Of a DNA stretch of 64,000 nt, positions 17,136-26,093 are shown piece by piece. The DNA lies in the NCBI RefSeq assembly GCF_013377755.1, contig NZ_JABXWR010000001.1, positions 1,747,104-1,811,103 of the forward strand. The letters run 5' to 3'. The position numbers were made by a program, and so were the translations under genes. This DNA comes from Methanofollis tationis. Lineage in GTDB: Archaea > Halobacteriota > Methanomicrobia > Methanomicrobiales > Methanofollaceae. Below the pieces are notes generated by a model. The model searched no databases, was not told where the DNA came from, and saw only the letters and a program-made list of their open reading frames with translations. Every line of letters starts with the position of its first letter. Position 1 is the first letter of the stretch.

Positions 17136-20100
17136 CCGTGGACCGGCAGACGAAGCAGGCGACCCTTGACGGTGTCTTCGTTCCCCCCATGCCGAAGGTC
17201 CGCTCGTCCGAGGGGCATATCTTCGACTGGGACCGCTCCAGGATCGTCGCCCAGATCGTGAAGGAGACCAGACTCGTCGAGGAGTTTTACGGGTATGTGG
17301 GGGCGACGCAGGAGCAGGCCGAAGAGATCGCCCGGACGGTCGAGGACCGGATCCGAAAACTGGGTCTGCGCGCCCTCTCCGGCCCCCTGATCAGGGAGAT
17401 CGTGAACATAACCCTCCTTGAGCAGGGGATGGTGCAGTACAGAAACGTCTGCACCCGCGTCGGCACCCCGGTCTTCGACGCCCACCTCATTGACGTCGGG
17501 CGGGGGTTCGAAGCGCACGACAACGCCAACCTGCAGGAGAATGCCGAGACCTCGCATAAGAAGAAGGCCGACAAGATCTCCAAGGAGCAGTACCTCCTCC
17601 AGCTCCCGCCCGAGCTCGCCGACCGCCACCTTGCTGGCGACCTCCATATCCACGACCTCGAATACTTCGGATCCAGGCCGTTTTGTCTTGACGGCAGCAC
17701 CGTCGTCCCGGTCGTCTCCGCCGGGCGGCACCGGACGCTGCGGCTCGATGATGTACCGTTTGAGGGTGACGAGTATTTCCCGTCTGACCTCGCCGTCCTC
17801 ACGCCCGGTGGGTCCGGGCCGGTGCAGAAGATCACGAGGCGCCCGGTGGGGGAGGGGGAGGTGCTCCGCGTCCGCACCTCCTCGGGAAAAAGCGTCCTTG
17901 CGACGCGTGACCACCGGATCCCGGTGCTGACCGGCAATACCATGACGATCAAAAAGGCCGGCGAGGTGCAGGAGGGCGATCTTCTCTATGGCCTCGGTAA
18001 GACAACAGCGCTCCGTGGCGACGCCGTCTCTTCGATCGATCTGGTCCGTGAGTTCGGCGTCACCGTCCCCCCCGAAACCCAGGAGACAATCTTCGTCCGG
18101 GGTGCACGGCCCCTCTTCGATCGTGTGGCTGAGATCGATGGGAGCTATGTGGGAATATCCCGGGCGCTCGGCATCGAGCACCGCAAAGAATGGTTCACCC
18201 GCGGCACGATGCCCCTCCCGACGTTCCGCACCTTTTGTGAACACTATGGCATCACCGATGCCGGCGACCTCCGGATCGGTGTCGCCGGCAGCCGGCATGA
18301 ACTGCCCGCCGTCCTGCCGGTCACCCCTGCGCTCTGCCGCCTCCTTGGTTTCTTTGTTTCTGAAGGGAACTACGACGTCGTCCCGGGCAGCACCTATAAC
18401 CTCGCCATCACCGAAAACCACCAGTCGGGGGCGATCATCGCCGACGTTCGGACGGTGCTTGGCGGGTATGCGACCCTTTCAGGCGGCGAACCGGAGGAAA
18501 CCGAGATCTATGGGGTCAGGGTGATGAGGGACCGGGCGATGCAGGTCTATTTCGGGGGAAAACTCGGCTGGCTCCTCTTCAGGTACGTCTTTGCGGTCCC
18601 TGAAGGGGCGGCGAACAAGCGTCTTCCCTGGCTTGTCTGGCACCTCGACGACGAACTTCTCGGTGAGTTCCTCTCCGCCCTCTTCACCGGCGACGGTTCG
18701 GCGTATTACCGATCGGAGAAATCCGATTGCATCGTCAATTACACTACAGTATCCACGTCCCTGCGGCAGGAACTCTCGCTCCTCCTCGCCTCGCTCGGCA
18801 TGCACCCCCGGGTCGTCGAACTCTATGCCGACGACGACGAACGCACGACGCTGTACCGCCTCCAGATCAACGGTGCGGAGAATATCCGCACCTTCTCACG
18901 CCTGGTGCGGTTCCTCGACGACCGTCAGGCGCACATCGACCGCTTCTGTGTGGAGGTGCGGCCGATCGCATGTAGCCGCGGCGGCGAAACGGTCGTCTCG
19001 ATCGGCGAGGCCGCACCCACGGGGGCTTATGTCTATGATCTCTTTCTGGATGGGGACGGTTCTGAGGAGAGTCACACCTTTTACGCTTCAGACGGACTCC
19101 TCGTGCATAACTGCCAGGACTGGGACCTCCGTTACTTCTTCTACTACGGCCTGATGCCCGACGGCAACGGCACGAAGGCGAGCGTGGCCGGTCCGGCGAA
19201 ACGCGCCGAGGTCGCCGTCCTCCATGCAGTCAAGGCCCTCGGGAGCGCCCAGACGAACTTTGCCGGTGGGCAGGGCTACTACAACTTCCTCTCCTTTATG
19301 GCTCCGTACTTCGAGGGGATGGCCTACGACGAGATCAAGCAGCTGATGCAGATGTTCGTCTACGAGATGACCCAGATGATGGTCGCCCGCGGCGGGCAGC
19401 TCGTCTTCTCCTCGGTCCAGCTCTCCCCGGGCGTCCCCTCGCTCTGGAAAGAGAAGCCCTGCGTCTACAAGGGCAAGGTCTGGGACGGTACACAGGCACC
19501 GAAACGGACCTATGGCGAGTTCGAACGGGAGGTCCGCCTCCTCTTCAAGGCAATGATGGAGGTGATGCTCGAAGGGGACTCCTGGGGCAAGCCCTTCTCC
19601 TTCCCCAAGCCCGAAGTCTCTATCGAGCCCGACTTCATGGACGAGGACGAAGAGTTCAACCGGGATCACCCCGACCTTCCCACCTACCGCGACCTCTACC
19701 TGCTCACCTTCGAACTGGCAAGCAAGTTCGGCACCCCCTATTACGACAACCAGCTCCCGTCGTACCGAGGGGCCGGGAACGGGATATCGTGCTATCAATG
19801 TTGCGCCTATCAATTTTCCGCTACATTCGATAAAGACTCTGAATTTGAAGAAAAACTCTTTTTCAGGGACGGAAAGCACTTCTCTATGGGTTCATGGCAG
19901 GTCGTCTCGATCAATTGTCCACGCGCCGCCTTCAGAGCCGAAGGGGACGATCAGCGGCTCTTTGCCGAACTGAAAGCTCTCATGGACGTCGCCGTCGAGG
20001 TCTTCACGATCAAACGGCGCTGGATGGAGACGATCCGGACGAACGGCCGGATGCCCTTTGCGATGCAGCGCCCCAAAGACCCGAACACGGGAGAGCGCGG

Positions 20101-20743
20101 GCAGGTGGCCGTCGACCTCACCGGCCTCGTCTACACGATCGGCGTCGTCGGCGTGAACGAGATGGTGCAGCACCACACGGGCAGCCAGCTCCATGAATCT
20201 AAGGCGGCGTTCCGTCTGGCGGTTCGGGCGATGACCGAACTGGAACTCTACGCCCGCGAGATCTCGCAGCGGACCGGGATGACCATTGCCCTCGCCCGCA
20301 CCCCTGCCGAGACGACGGGGCAGCGTTTCGCCGTTGCCGACATGCTCGAAGAACAGTTCAGGACGGCCGCCCTCACGGTGATGAAAGGCGACGTCGAGAC
20401 TGCGGTGGCCGAATGCGGGACCACCCGGGATCTCCCGGTCTATTATACGAACGGCACCCATGTGGCGCCCGGCGCTCCGGTCCCGCTCACCAAACGGATG
20501 GAGATCGAGCACGTCTTCTTCCCGATCGTCGACGGCGGCAACATCTTCCATATCTGGCTCGGCGAGGCCCGCCCTGACCCTCGCGGCCTGATGGACATGG
20601 CGATGAACCTCTGCAAGAAGACCCAGATTGGCTACTTCGCCTTCACCCGGGACCTCACCGTCTCCCTGAAACGGTATAAAGACTACCACGGCGGCCGCAA
20701 GGTTCCCGGGCAGCTGGAGGTAGAAGCTCCGACAGAGGCCTGA
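17132..20743 (+). CDS. nrdD: Class III (anaerobic) ribonucleotide reductase with intein; glycyl-radical tail absent
   Basis: A 1203-residue precursor starting at GTG 17132. An N-terminal ATP-cone (about 10-105) precedes the catalytic barrel. An intein fills residues 185-660; splicing would give 727 residues and restore FGSRPF-CQDWDLRYF. NrdD signatures follow the intein (GSAQTNFAGGQGY, SSVQLSPGVP, GISCYQCCAYQF, VVSINCPRAAF, GNIFHIWLGEA). Normal NrdD ends with a four-Cys zinc site and an R-V/I-x-G-Y glycyl-radical motif; here the sequence diverges after YFAFTRDLTV, where the first zinc Cys would be, and ends with no zinc site and no radical glycine. No such motif is visible in other frames to 20760. 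Either the radical segment is supplied elsewhere or this is a non-canonical NrdD paralogue. It is followed after 3 bases by a DUF1786 gene rather than a recognisable nrdG activase. Confidence 0.93.
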   Translation: MTVDRQTKQATLDGVFVPPMPKVRSSEGHIFDWDRSRIVAQIVKETRLVEEFYGYVGATQEQAEEIARTVEDRIRKLGLRALSGPLIREIVNITLLEQGMVQYRNVCTRVGTPVFDAHLIDVGRGFEAHDNANLQENAETSHKKKADKISKEQYLLQLPPELADRHLAGDLHIHDLEYFGSRPFCLDGSTVVPVVSAGRHRTLRLDDVPFEGDEYFPSDLAVLTPGGSGPVQKITRRPVGEGEVLRVRTSSGKSVLATRDHRIPVLTGNTMTIKKAGEVQEGDLLYGLGKTTALRGDAVSSIDLVREFGVTVPPETQETIFVRGARPLFDRVAEIDGSYVGISRALGIEHRKEWFTRGTMPLPTFRTFCEHYGITDAGDLRIGVAGSRHELPAVLPVTPALCRLLGFFVSEGNYDVVPGSTYNLAITENHQSGAIIADVRTVLGGYATLSGGEPEETEIYGVRVMRDRAMQVYFGGKLGWLLFRYVFAVPEGAANKRLPWLVWHLDDELLGEFLSALFTGDGSAYYRSEKSDCIVNYTTVSTSLRQELSLLLASLGMHPRVVELYADDDERTTLYRLQINGAENIRTFSRLVRFLDDRQAHIDRFCVEVRPIACSRGGETVVSIGEAAPTGAYVYDLFLDGDGSEESHTFYASDGLLVHNCQDWDLRYFFYYGLMPDGNGTKASVAGPAKRAEVAVLHAVKALGSAQTNFAGGQGYYNFLSFMAPYFEGMAYDEIKQLMQMFVYEMTQMMVARGGQLVFSSVQLSPGVPSLWKEKPCVYKGKVWDGTQAPKRTYGEFEREVRLLFKAMMEVMLEGDSWGKPFSFPKPEVSIEPDFMDEDEEFNRDHPDLPTYRDLYLLTFELASKFGTPYYDNQLPSYRGAGNGISCYQCCAYQFSATFDKDSEFEEKLFFRDGKHFSMGSWQVVSINCPRAAFRAEGDDQRLFAELKALMDVAVEVFTIKRRWMETIRTNGRMPFAMQRPKDPNTGERGQVAVDLTGLVYTIGVVGVNEMVQHHTGSQLHESKAAFRLAVRAMTELELYAREISQRTGMTIALARTPAETTGQRFAVADMLEEQFRTAALTVMKGDVETAVAECGTTRDLPVYYTNGTHVAPGAPVPLTKRMEIEHVFFPIVDGGNIFHIWLGEARPDPRGLMDMAMNLCKKTQIGYFAFTRDLTVSLKRYKDYHGGRKVPGQLEVEAPTEA
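17684..19111 (+). other. Intein with LAGLIDADG-type homing endonuclease in NrdD
   Basis: 476 residues in frame within nrdD. Block A starts with Cys185 (CLDGSTVVPV); block B contains the TxxH-like VLATRDHRIPV; the C-terminal block ends YASDGLLVHN, and the extein +1 residue is Cys661. Two dodecapeptide (LAGLIDADG-class) motifs are visible, LCRLLGFFVSEGN at about 399-411 and GEFLSALFTGDGS at about 508-520, so the homing endonuclease looks intact. The insertion site lies directly before a Cys in the conserved RPFC motif, consistent with inteins choosing active-site segments. Confidence 0.92.
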
Positions 20744-20746
20744 ATC

Positions 20747-21778
20747 ATGGGTGACGGCCGCATCCTTGCCATCGATATCGGCCGGGGGACGCAGGACGTC
20801 CTCGTCTACGACCCGGCGCAGTCGATCGAGAACTCAACAAAACTCGTCCTCCCCTCCCCGACGGTCGTCGTGGGCCGGGCGATCAGAGGGGCGGCGGCCG
20901 CGGGAAGGCCGGTGCATCTCGAGGGATCCTGCATGGGCGGTGGAGGGAGCGTCGCCGCGGTCAGGGGGGCGCTCGCCGCCGGTCTCAGGGTGACGGCGAC
21001 ACCTTCTGCAGCGTTGACGATCCACGACGACCCGGAGCGTGTCCGGGCGCTTGGCGTCGTCATTACGGAGGACGCACCCAATGGCGCTGCCGTCGTTCAG
21101 ACGGGCGACTACATGGAGGGGGAACTGCGGGCAGCCCTCTCCCTCTTCGGCGTCGAGTATCCCGGGCAGGTGGCGATTGCCGTGCAGGACCACGGCTTCT
21201 CTCCCCACATTTCGAACCGAGTCCACCGCTTTGCCGTCTTCACCTCGCTCCTCGAGGCCGGGGACTGGGACCTCTTCGCCCTTGCCCCTGATCCCCCGCA
21301 CCCCTCGATGAGCCGGATGCGGGCAGTGCTGGCGGCAGCGCCCGGCGCTCTCCTCACCGACACCGGCCCGGCGGCGGCGATCGGCGCCCTCCTTGATCCA
21401 TGGGTGGCTGATCGTGTCGAGGACGGCATCACCCTGGTCAACGCCGGAAACGGCCATACCCTCTGCTTCACCCTCAGGGGCAGCCGGGTCTGCGGGATCT
21501 TCGAACACCACACCGCCGCTCTGGACACAGAGAGACTGACCGGCTATATCAGAAAACTGCAGGCCGGGACGCTGACGAATGCAGAGGTCTTCGACGACGG
21601 GGGTCACGGTGCGGCGGTGCGGGAGGCGGTCGGCAAGACGCCGGTGGCGGTCACCGGCCCGAACCGGCAGCGTCTCCTGCCGGGCGCATGGCAGGCCGCC
21701 CCCTGCGGCGACATGATGCTGACCGGCTGTTTCGGGCTTATCGAGATCTGGAAGAGGAGAAAAGCCGGTTTCGTGTAA
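20747..21778 (+). CDS. DUF1786 ASKHA-fold-like protein
   Basis: 343 residues of the archaeal DUF1786 family, often labelled 'pyruvate formate-lyase activating enzyme related' in databases. It has no CxxxCxxC radical-SAM motif, so that label is not supported here. Instead it has actin/hexokinase-like phosphate motifs: ILAIDIGRGTQDVLVYD at residues 6-22 and ITLVNAGNGHTLCF at about 227-240, plus a glycine-rich GSCMGGGGS. An ATP-dependent or enzyme-reactivation function is plausible by analogy with ASKHA activators of radical enzymes, but this is inference. It begins 3 bases after nrdD, so the two are co-transcribed. Confidence 0.82.
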   Translation: MGDGRILAIDIGRGTQDVLVYDPAQSIENSTKLVLPSPTVVVGRAIRGAAAAGRPVHLEGSCMGGGGSVAAVRGALAAGLRVTATPSAALTIHDDPERVRALGVVITEDAPNGAAVVQTGDYMEGELRAALSLFGVEYPGQVAIAVQDHGFSPHISNRVHRFAVFTSLLEAGDWDLFALAPDPPHPSMSRMRAVLAAAPGALLTDTGPAAAIGALLDPWVADRVEDGITLVNAGNGHTLCFTLRGSRVCGIFEHHTAALDTERLTGYIRKLQAGTLTNAEVFDDGGHGAAVREAVGKTPVAVTGPNRQRLLPGAWQAAPCGDMMLTGCFGLIEIWKRRKAGFV

Positions 21779-21821
21779 TAAATGAGTGCTGTTTTTCTCC
21801 GGGCGGCCAAAAAGCCCTTCA

Positions 21822-21831
21822 TTTTATATAG
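21822..21831 (+). promoter_or_regulatory. TATA box of the REC-PAS gene
   Basis: The sequence ttttatata lies about 50 bases before the ATG at 21877. The predicted start near 21853 gives a leader of about 24 nt that includes GGTG at 21864-21867, a reasonable ribosome-binding site for the ATG at 21877. Confidence 0.55.
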
Positions 21832-21876
21832 TATCGGCTTTTATTATTTTTCATATCACGTCTGGTGTCCTTGATT

Positions 21877-22656
21877 ATGATTTCTTTAGATAAGCCGAGA
21901 ATTCTCATGGTCGAGGACGACGCCATTCTGTCAACCCTCACAAAAACCATGCTCATCCGCATGGGATATGAGGTGGTCGGAACGGTCTCGACCGTCAGGG
22001 AAGCGCTCGGTTCTGTGGTGGAAAAGATTCCCGATCTTGTGCTGATGGACATCAACCTCGGCACAACCTTCGACGGCATCGACGCGGCGAACTATATCTA
22101 TCACTGCTTTAATACGCCGGTCGTGTTTCTGACCGGGACATCCGAGCCTGATGTCCTCGATCGGGCAAAGACGGCGGAGCCGTTCGGGTACGTCACCAAA
22201 CCGTTCACCAGGGAAGGGCTGTGTGCGGCGATCGAGATTGCATACAGTTCGTTCCAGATGAATAAACCCGAGATCGATCGGATCAGGAAGAAGTTTCTGG
22301 AAACAATCGCCGGAGACGATGCCTATTTTCTCATCGACGAGAAGGGCACGATCATCTTCATGAACGGGTATGCCGGTCACATGACCGGGTTCTCCTATGG
22401 CGAGGCCTTTCTCGCCGGCCTTGGTGACGTGCTCGTGATGAAGGACCGGCAGTCCGAGGTCAGGTTTTCAAAGCAGAGTCTGATCAGGGATATCGGGACG
22501 GCAGGGATCCTGAACCAGGTCTATGTGGTGCGGGTCGTGTCCAGGAACCGCAAGGTGAAAACCGCGAAGATGAGTGTGAAACCGATCAAGGACCGTTCCG
22601 AACAGGTGATCGGGTACATCGTCAGACTGGAAGAGGTTCAGGGAAAGATGCTGTGA
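21877..22656 (+). CDS. Response regulator with PAS domain
   Basis: 259 residues: receiver domain 1-125 with acidic pocket (VEDD), phospho-acceptor Asp58 (LVLMDIN), conserved Thr (FLTGTSE) and Lys108 (VTKPF), followed by a PAS domain (about 140-255; AYFLIDEKGTIIFMNGYAG). There is no DNA-binding or kinase domain, so it probably works by protein-protein contact with a kinase, a common layout in methanogens. A GTG at 21865 is also in frame, but the ATG at 21877 fits the TATA box and GGTG better. It is convergent with the PAP2 gene, 8 bases away. Confidence 0.9.
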   Translation: MISLDKPRILMVEDDAILSTLTKTMLIRMGYEVVGTVSTVREALGSVVEKIPDLVLMDINLGTTFDGIDAANYIYHCFNTPVVFLTGTSEPDVLDRAKTAEPFGYVTKPFTREGLCAAIEIAYSSFQMNKPEIDRIRKKFLETIAGDDAYFLIDEKGTIIFMNGYAGHMTGFSYGEAFLAGLGDVLVMKDRQSEVRFSKQSLIRDIGTAGILNQVYVVRVVSRNRKVKTAKMSVKPIKDRSEQVIGYIVRLEEVQGKML

Positions 22657-22664
22657 GCCCCCCG

Positions 22665-23657
22665 TCATCTCGAAGGCCGGTGAGCTTCGCCTGCGATACC
22701 CAGGTATTTGAAGAGCGCCGGGGCACCCCCTGATACCCAGAACCCGAGGACCGCCGCCCTCAGGTACTCGATAGTCCATCCGGCCGCCAGCAGGCCACCG
22801 TCAGGGGCGAGCCCCATACCCGCGTAGATGAGGGCCGCGATCGCCATGCCGAGGGCGTAGCGCCTCAACTTTGCCCTGACACTCCCTTCTGCCGAGAACC
22901 TCTCCCCCATCCACACCGCCCCCAGACCGATGCCGAGGAGCGTGCCTGCCGACGAGAGCAGGGTGGACGGATCGTACGGGTCGATTGCCCTGGTCGCCGG
23001 GAGGCCGGAGGCGGCGACGGCGGTCTCGGTCCAGGAGAGTGGGATCTCACCCCCGCTCACAACGAGGGCGAGCCCCAGGGCGGCAAGGAGCAGCGACGCG
23101 GCGGTGACACCTGCTGCCTGTACCGCCGGGCTGAGTGCTGTAATCCCGGGAGAGAGACGGCGGTCTGCTGCTATGAAGAGGAGGAGCACCACGATCCCGA
23201 CGGCCCAACCGGCGAGGACGTCGACGGGAAAGTGGACGCCGAGAATGATCCTTGACAACCCGGTAAGGAGGATAAGCGTTGCTGCAACCGCCCAGAACCA
23301 GCGTTTATGGATCCATACGGCCGCAGCCCCGAAGAAACACACGGCGTTCTGGGCATGGCCCGAGGGCAATGAGAAGGTCTGGTGGGTGGAGAATGCCCTG
23401 ACCTCTGTGCTCACCCAGTACGGCCGCGGTGTATGAAAGAGCACCTTCAGCACGGCGTTGATACAGCCAGAGAGCGAGACGATCAAGCCAAGCCGCAGCC
23501 CAAGCCTCGGGCTTACGCACCACCAGATCGCCGGAAGGACAGCAAAGAAAAAAACGGCCGTCCCGGTGAAAGAGACGGCGTTCATCAGGGGAGCGAGCCA
23601 TCCGAGGTGCGTCTGCAGGGCCACGACGGCGGCCGGATCCGGGATGAGATAGTCCAT
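22665..23657 (-). CDS. PAP2-family membrane phosphatase
   Basis: 330 residues with about eight hydrophobic segments. The three PAP2 phosphatase motifs are present: KVLFHTPRP, PSGHAQN and SRIILGVHFPVDV, giving the catalytic His pair. Likely substrates are polyprenyl- or lipid-diphosphates at the outer membrane face, for example recycling of the dolichyl carrier, but specificity cannot be read. The C-terminal third adds extra membrane segments. It lies 53 bases downstream of the SDR gene on the same strand and may be co-transcribed with it. Confidence 0.9.
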   Translation of the reverse strand: MDYLIPDPAAVVALQTHLGWLAPLMNAVSFTGTAVFFFAVLPAIWWCVSPRLGLRLGLIVSLSGCINAVLKVLFHTPRPYWVSTEVRAFSTHQTFSLPSGHAQNAVCFFGAAAVWIHKRWFWAVAATLILLTGLSRIILGVHFPVDVLAGWAVGIVVLLLFIAADRRLSPGITALSPAVQAAGVTAASLLLAALGLALVVSGGEIPLSWTETAVAASGLPATRAIDPYDPSTLLSSAGTLLGIGLGAVWMGERFSAEGSVRAKLRRYALGMAIAALIYAGMGLAPDGGLLAAGWTIEYLRAAVLGFWVSGGAPALFKYLGIAGEAHRPSR

Positions 23658-23710
23658 GAATAGAATAGTGTTCGGGCTTGAGGGGGATAGTGCTTACCCC
23701 CCGGCGTGCT

Positions 23711-24487
23711 TCATCGGATTGAGAGGCCGCCGTCGACGACGATCGTCTGCCCGGTGACATAGGAGGCGGCGTCAGAGCAGAGCCAGAGCACGGCCGCAGC
23801 CACCTCCCCGGGACGGCCGAACCGCCCTGCCGGCACCTCTGCGACGAAGCGGCGCTTCGCCTCTTCGATCGTGAACCCGGGGATGTCCTGCCATGCGACG
23901 TCGAGGCCTTCGGTCTGGATGATCCCGGGGCAGACGGCGTTGACCCGGATGCCGTTTGCCGAGAACTCAAGGGCGGCCGAGCGCGTCAGGGCGAGGCTTC
24001 CGGCCTTCGTCGCCGCATATATCGACGCCCCGGCAGAGCCGGTGAGCCCGGCGACCGCGGAGATGTTCACGATTGCTCCGCCGCCCTGCCGTATCATCGC
24101 CGGGATCTCGTGTTTCATGCAGAGGAACACCCCCAGCAGGTTCGTTCCTACGGTCCGGTTGAAGTCGTCGCCAGCCTGCATCGGCAGGTAACGGATTGCC
24201 CCGCTCGTTCCGGCGCAGTTGAAGGCGTAATCGATACGGCCGAACTGATCTGCCGCCCCGGCGACGAAGCCCTCGACCTCAGCCTCGCGGCTGACGTCGG
24301 TCCTGATCCAGACTGCCTCTCCGCCGGCTTCCCTGATCTCCCGTTCAGTCCTCAGCCCGGCCTCCTCGCCTCTGCTCCCCAGCACGACCCGCGCACCGTG
24401 GGCGGCGAAGGCTCGCGCCGCTGCGCCCCCGATGCCGGAGCTTCCACCAGTGATCAGGGCGACCCGGTTTTTGAACTCCTCATACAT
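23711..24487 (-). CDS. SDR-family oxidoreductase
   Basis: 258 residues, classical short-chain dehydrogenase/reductase. NAD(P) motif TGGSSGIG (13-20), the structural NCAG motif, and the catalytic Ser (NISAVAG) plus Tyr-x3-Lys (YAATK) are all present, with the late [11 protein letters not shown] typical of the glucose-dehydrogenase-like group. Substrate unknown. A TATA element at 24510-24521 places transcription start within a few bases of the ATG. Confidence 0.93.
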   Translation of the reverse strand: MYEEFKNRVALITGGSSGIGGAAARAFAAHGARVVLGSRGEEAGLRTEREIREAGGEAVWIRTDVSREAEVEGFVAGAADQFGRIDYAFNCAGTSGAIRYLPMQAGDDFNRTVGTNLLGVFLCMKHEIPAMIRQGGGAIVNISAVAGLTGSAGASIYAATKAGSLALTRSAALEFSANGIRVNAVCPGIIQTEGLDVAWQDIPGFTIEEAKRRFVAEVPAGRFGRPGEVAAAVLWLCSDAASYVTGQTIVVDGGLSIR

Positions 24488-24509
24488 GGCACACCCTTGA
24501 TTGCGCCTC

Positions 24510-24521
24510 CCATATAAGGGA
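24510..24521 (-). promoter_or_regulatory. TATA element of the SDR gene
   Basis: The minus strand reads cccttatatggg, a nearly symmetrical TATA element centred about 29 bases from the ATG at 24487, consistent with a leaderless or very short-leader transcript. Confidence 0.5.
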
Positions 24522-24572
24522 TGGGCTTTGTGTCACGCCCCCTTCAGGGTGATGGAAAAAGTATTCTTATCG

Positions 24573-24725
24573 TCAAAGAGCCGACTGCAGGGACGCCAGC
24601 GGATAGGTGCGGAAGGAGAACGTCACGGTTGTAAGCGCTTCCACGGTCCACGCGTGCTCCTGGCGCCCCATGCACCCGGCTGCGAGGAGGGCGGCGATGA
24701 AGAGAGGAATATGCTGGCCTTTCAT
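24573..24725 (-). CDS. Possible small lipoprotein
   Basis: A 50-residue reading frame with a short basic start (MKGQH), a hydrophobic core (IPLFIAALLAA) and a lipobox-like LAAGC, followed by about 30 residues. It would be a secreted, lipid-anchored peptide. It is short and has no recognised homologue, and its ribosome-binding site is weak, so it could be chance. It is read toward the SDR gene. Confidence 0.4.
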   Translation of the reverse strand: MKGQHIPLFIAALLAAGCMGRQEHAWTVEALTTVTFSFRTYPLASLQSAL

Positions 24726-24865
24726 GGAAGAAAGAGTCCTTTTTGGCGGCATTAAGCGTGTTGTTCTCTCCCCTGTCCCGCTATGGGAATAGATATTTCT
24801 CCCCCTTCGCCGAGAATGAATGGATGTTTCCGGGCTGACCGTGCCCGGCGACCGCAGGAAGACCC

Positions 24866-26047
24866 ATGACGCACTACAGGTTTGCCGACCGCATGATCCA
24901 TGCGCCCGCATCGTTCATCGACGAACTCTTCAGGGTGTCTGGCGAGCCCGGCGTGATCTCGTTCGCCGGCGGCCTCCCCGACGCCGCCCTCATCGATGTG
25001 GAGGGGATCGCCCGCGCCGTCGCGGCGGTGATGGAGGAGGAGGGGCGCTGTGCCCTCCAGTACTCGACAACCGACGGCTACCGCCCTTTGCGGGAGTACA
25101 TCGCCGCCCGGTACCGCCGGCGTCTCGGGATCCCCGCGGAGGCCGACGATATCCAGATCGTCAACGGTTCGCAGCAGTGCCTCGACCTCATGGCGAAGAT
25201 CTTTCTCAACTCCGGCGACGCCGTCGGCATGGAGCGTCCTGGCTACCTCGGGGCTATCGAGGCCTTCTCCCTGTACGAGCCCGAGATCTGCACCGTCCCG
25301 CTCGGTGAGGAGGGGCCCGATCTGCAGGCGTTCGAGGCGATGGTCCGCGACCGCGCCCCGAAGTTCTTCTACGGCATCCCTAACTCGCAGAACCCGTCCG
25401 GGATCACCTATCCCGAGGCCGCCCGGCGGGAGATCGCCCGCCTGCTCGACGGCACCGGGACCCTTTTTTACGAGGACGACGCCTTTGGTGATCTCTTCTT
25501 TGACGGGAGGCCACGGCTGCCGGTGAAAAAATACCTTCCTGACGGTGCGGTGCTCTCGGGATCGTTCTCGAAGATTGTCGCCCCAGGAATGCGGATTGGC
25601 TGGATACTCGCACCTCAGCCGGTGCTGCGGCAGTTCAACGCTGCAAAGCAGGCGGCCGACCTCCACTCCAACTTCTTCTGCCAGGTTGTCCTCCACAGTT
25701 ACCTTTCAGGCACCGACCTCGATGTCCATGTGCGGCGAGTCGCCGGGATCTACGGCGAGCGCTGCCGGATGATGTGTGATCTCATCGATGACCGCCTCCC
25801 GGCCGGCGTCACCCGCACCACCCCTGAGGGGGGGATGTTCCTGATGGTCTTCCTGCCGCCTGGTGTTTCTTCTATGGACGTCTTCCGCGAAGGCGTCCGC
25901 CAGGGGGTTGCGGTCCTGCCCGGCGTCCCCTTCTATGCGGAGGGAGGCGGGGAGCACACCCTCAGGCTGAACTTCTCGAACGCGAACGAAACGAGCATCA
26001 TTGAGGGGATGGAACGGCTCGCCCGGGTGATCCAGGGGTTTTTGTGA
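24866..26047 (+). CDS. PLP-dependent aminotransferase (class I/II, LysN/ARO8-like)
   Basis: 393 residues, fold type I aminotransferase. The N-terminal VISFAGGLPDAALID is typical of the 2-aminoadipate/aromatic aminotransferase group; NSQNPSG contacts the cofactor, YEDDAFGDL holds the Asp that binds the pyridine nitrogen, Lys236 in SGSFSKIVAPGMRIGW forms the Schiff base, and LRLNFSN carries the carboxylate-binding Arg. Substrate could be aromatic, branched-chain or alpha-aminoadipate-like amino acids; the sequence does not decide. AGGAAG lies 7 bases before the ATG. A hairpin terminator follows the stop immediately. Confidence 0.92.
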   Translation: MTHYRFADRMIHAPASFIDELFRVSGEPGVISFAGGLPDAALIDVEGIARAVAAVMEEEGRCALQYSTTDGYRPLREYIAARYRRRLGIPAEADDIQIVNGSQQCLDLMAKIFLNSGDAVGMERPGYLGAIEAFSLYEPEICTVPLGEEGPDLQAFEAMVRDRAPKFFYGIPNSQNPSGITYPEAARREIARLLDGTGTLFYEDDAFGDLFFDGRPRLPVKKYLPDGAVLSGSFSKIVAPGMRIGWILAPQPVLRQFNAAKQAADLHSNFFCQVVLHSYLSGTDLDVHVRRVAGIYGERCRMMCDLIDDRLPAGVTRTTPEGGMFLMVFLPPGVSSMDVFREGVRQGVAVLPGVPFYAEGGGEHTLRLNFSNANETSIIEGMERLARVIQGFL

Positions 26048-26080
26048 GGGTATCCTGATACCCGGCATCTCCTTTTTCCG
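26048..26080 (+). terminator. Hairpin terminator after the aminotransferase
   Basis: A perfect inverted repeat GGGTATC-CT-GATACCC (26048-26063) starts at the base after the stop codon and is followed by a T-run (cctttttcc). It would separate the aminotransferase from cooS. Confidence 0.6.
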
Positions 26081-26093
26081 GGCCACCGGAGCT

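Noticed and set aside
17060-18421. 453-residue minus-strand frame opposite nrdD
   Set aside because: Shadow of the nrdD exteins and intein; its composition is typical of antisense frames.
20640-20760. Glycyl-radical motif of NrdD in another frame (simple frameshift)
   Set aside because: No R-V/I-x-G-Y or paired CxxC could be read in any frame of this stretch.
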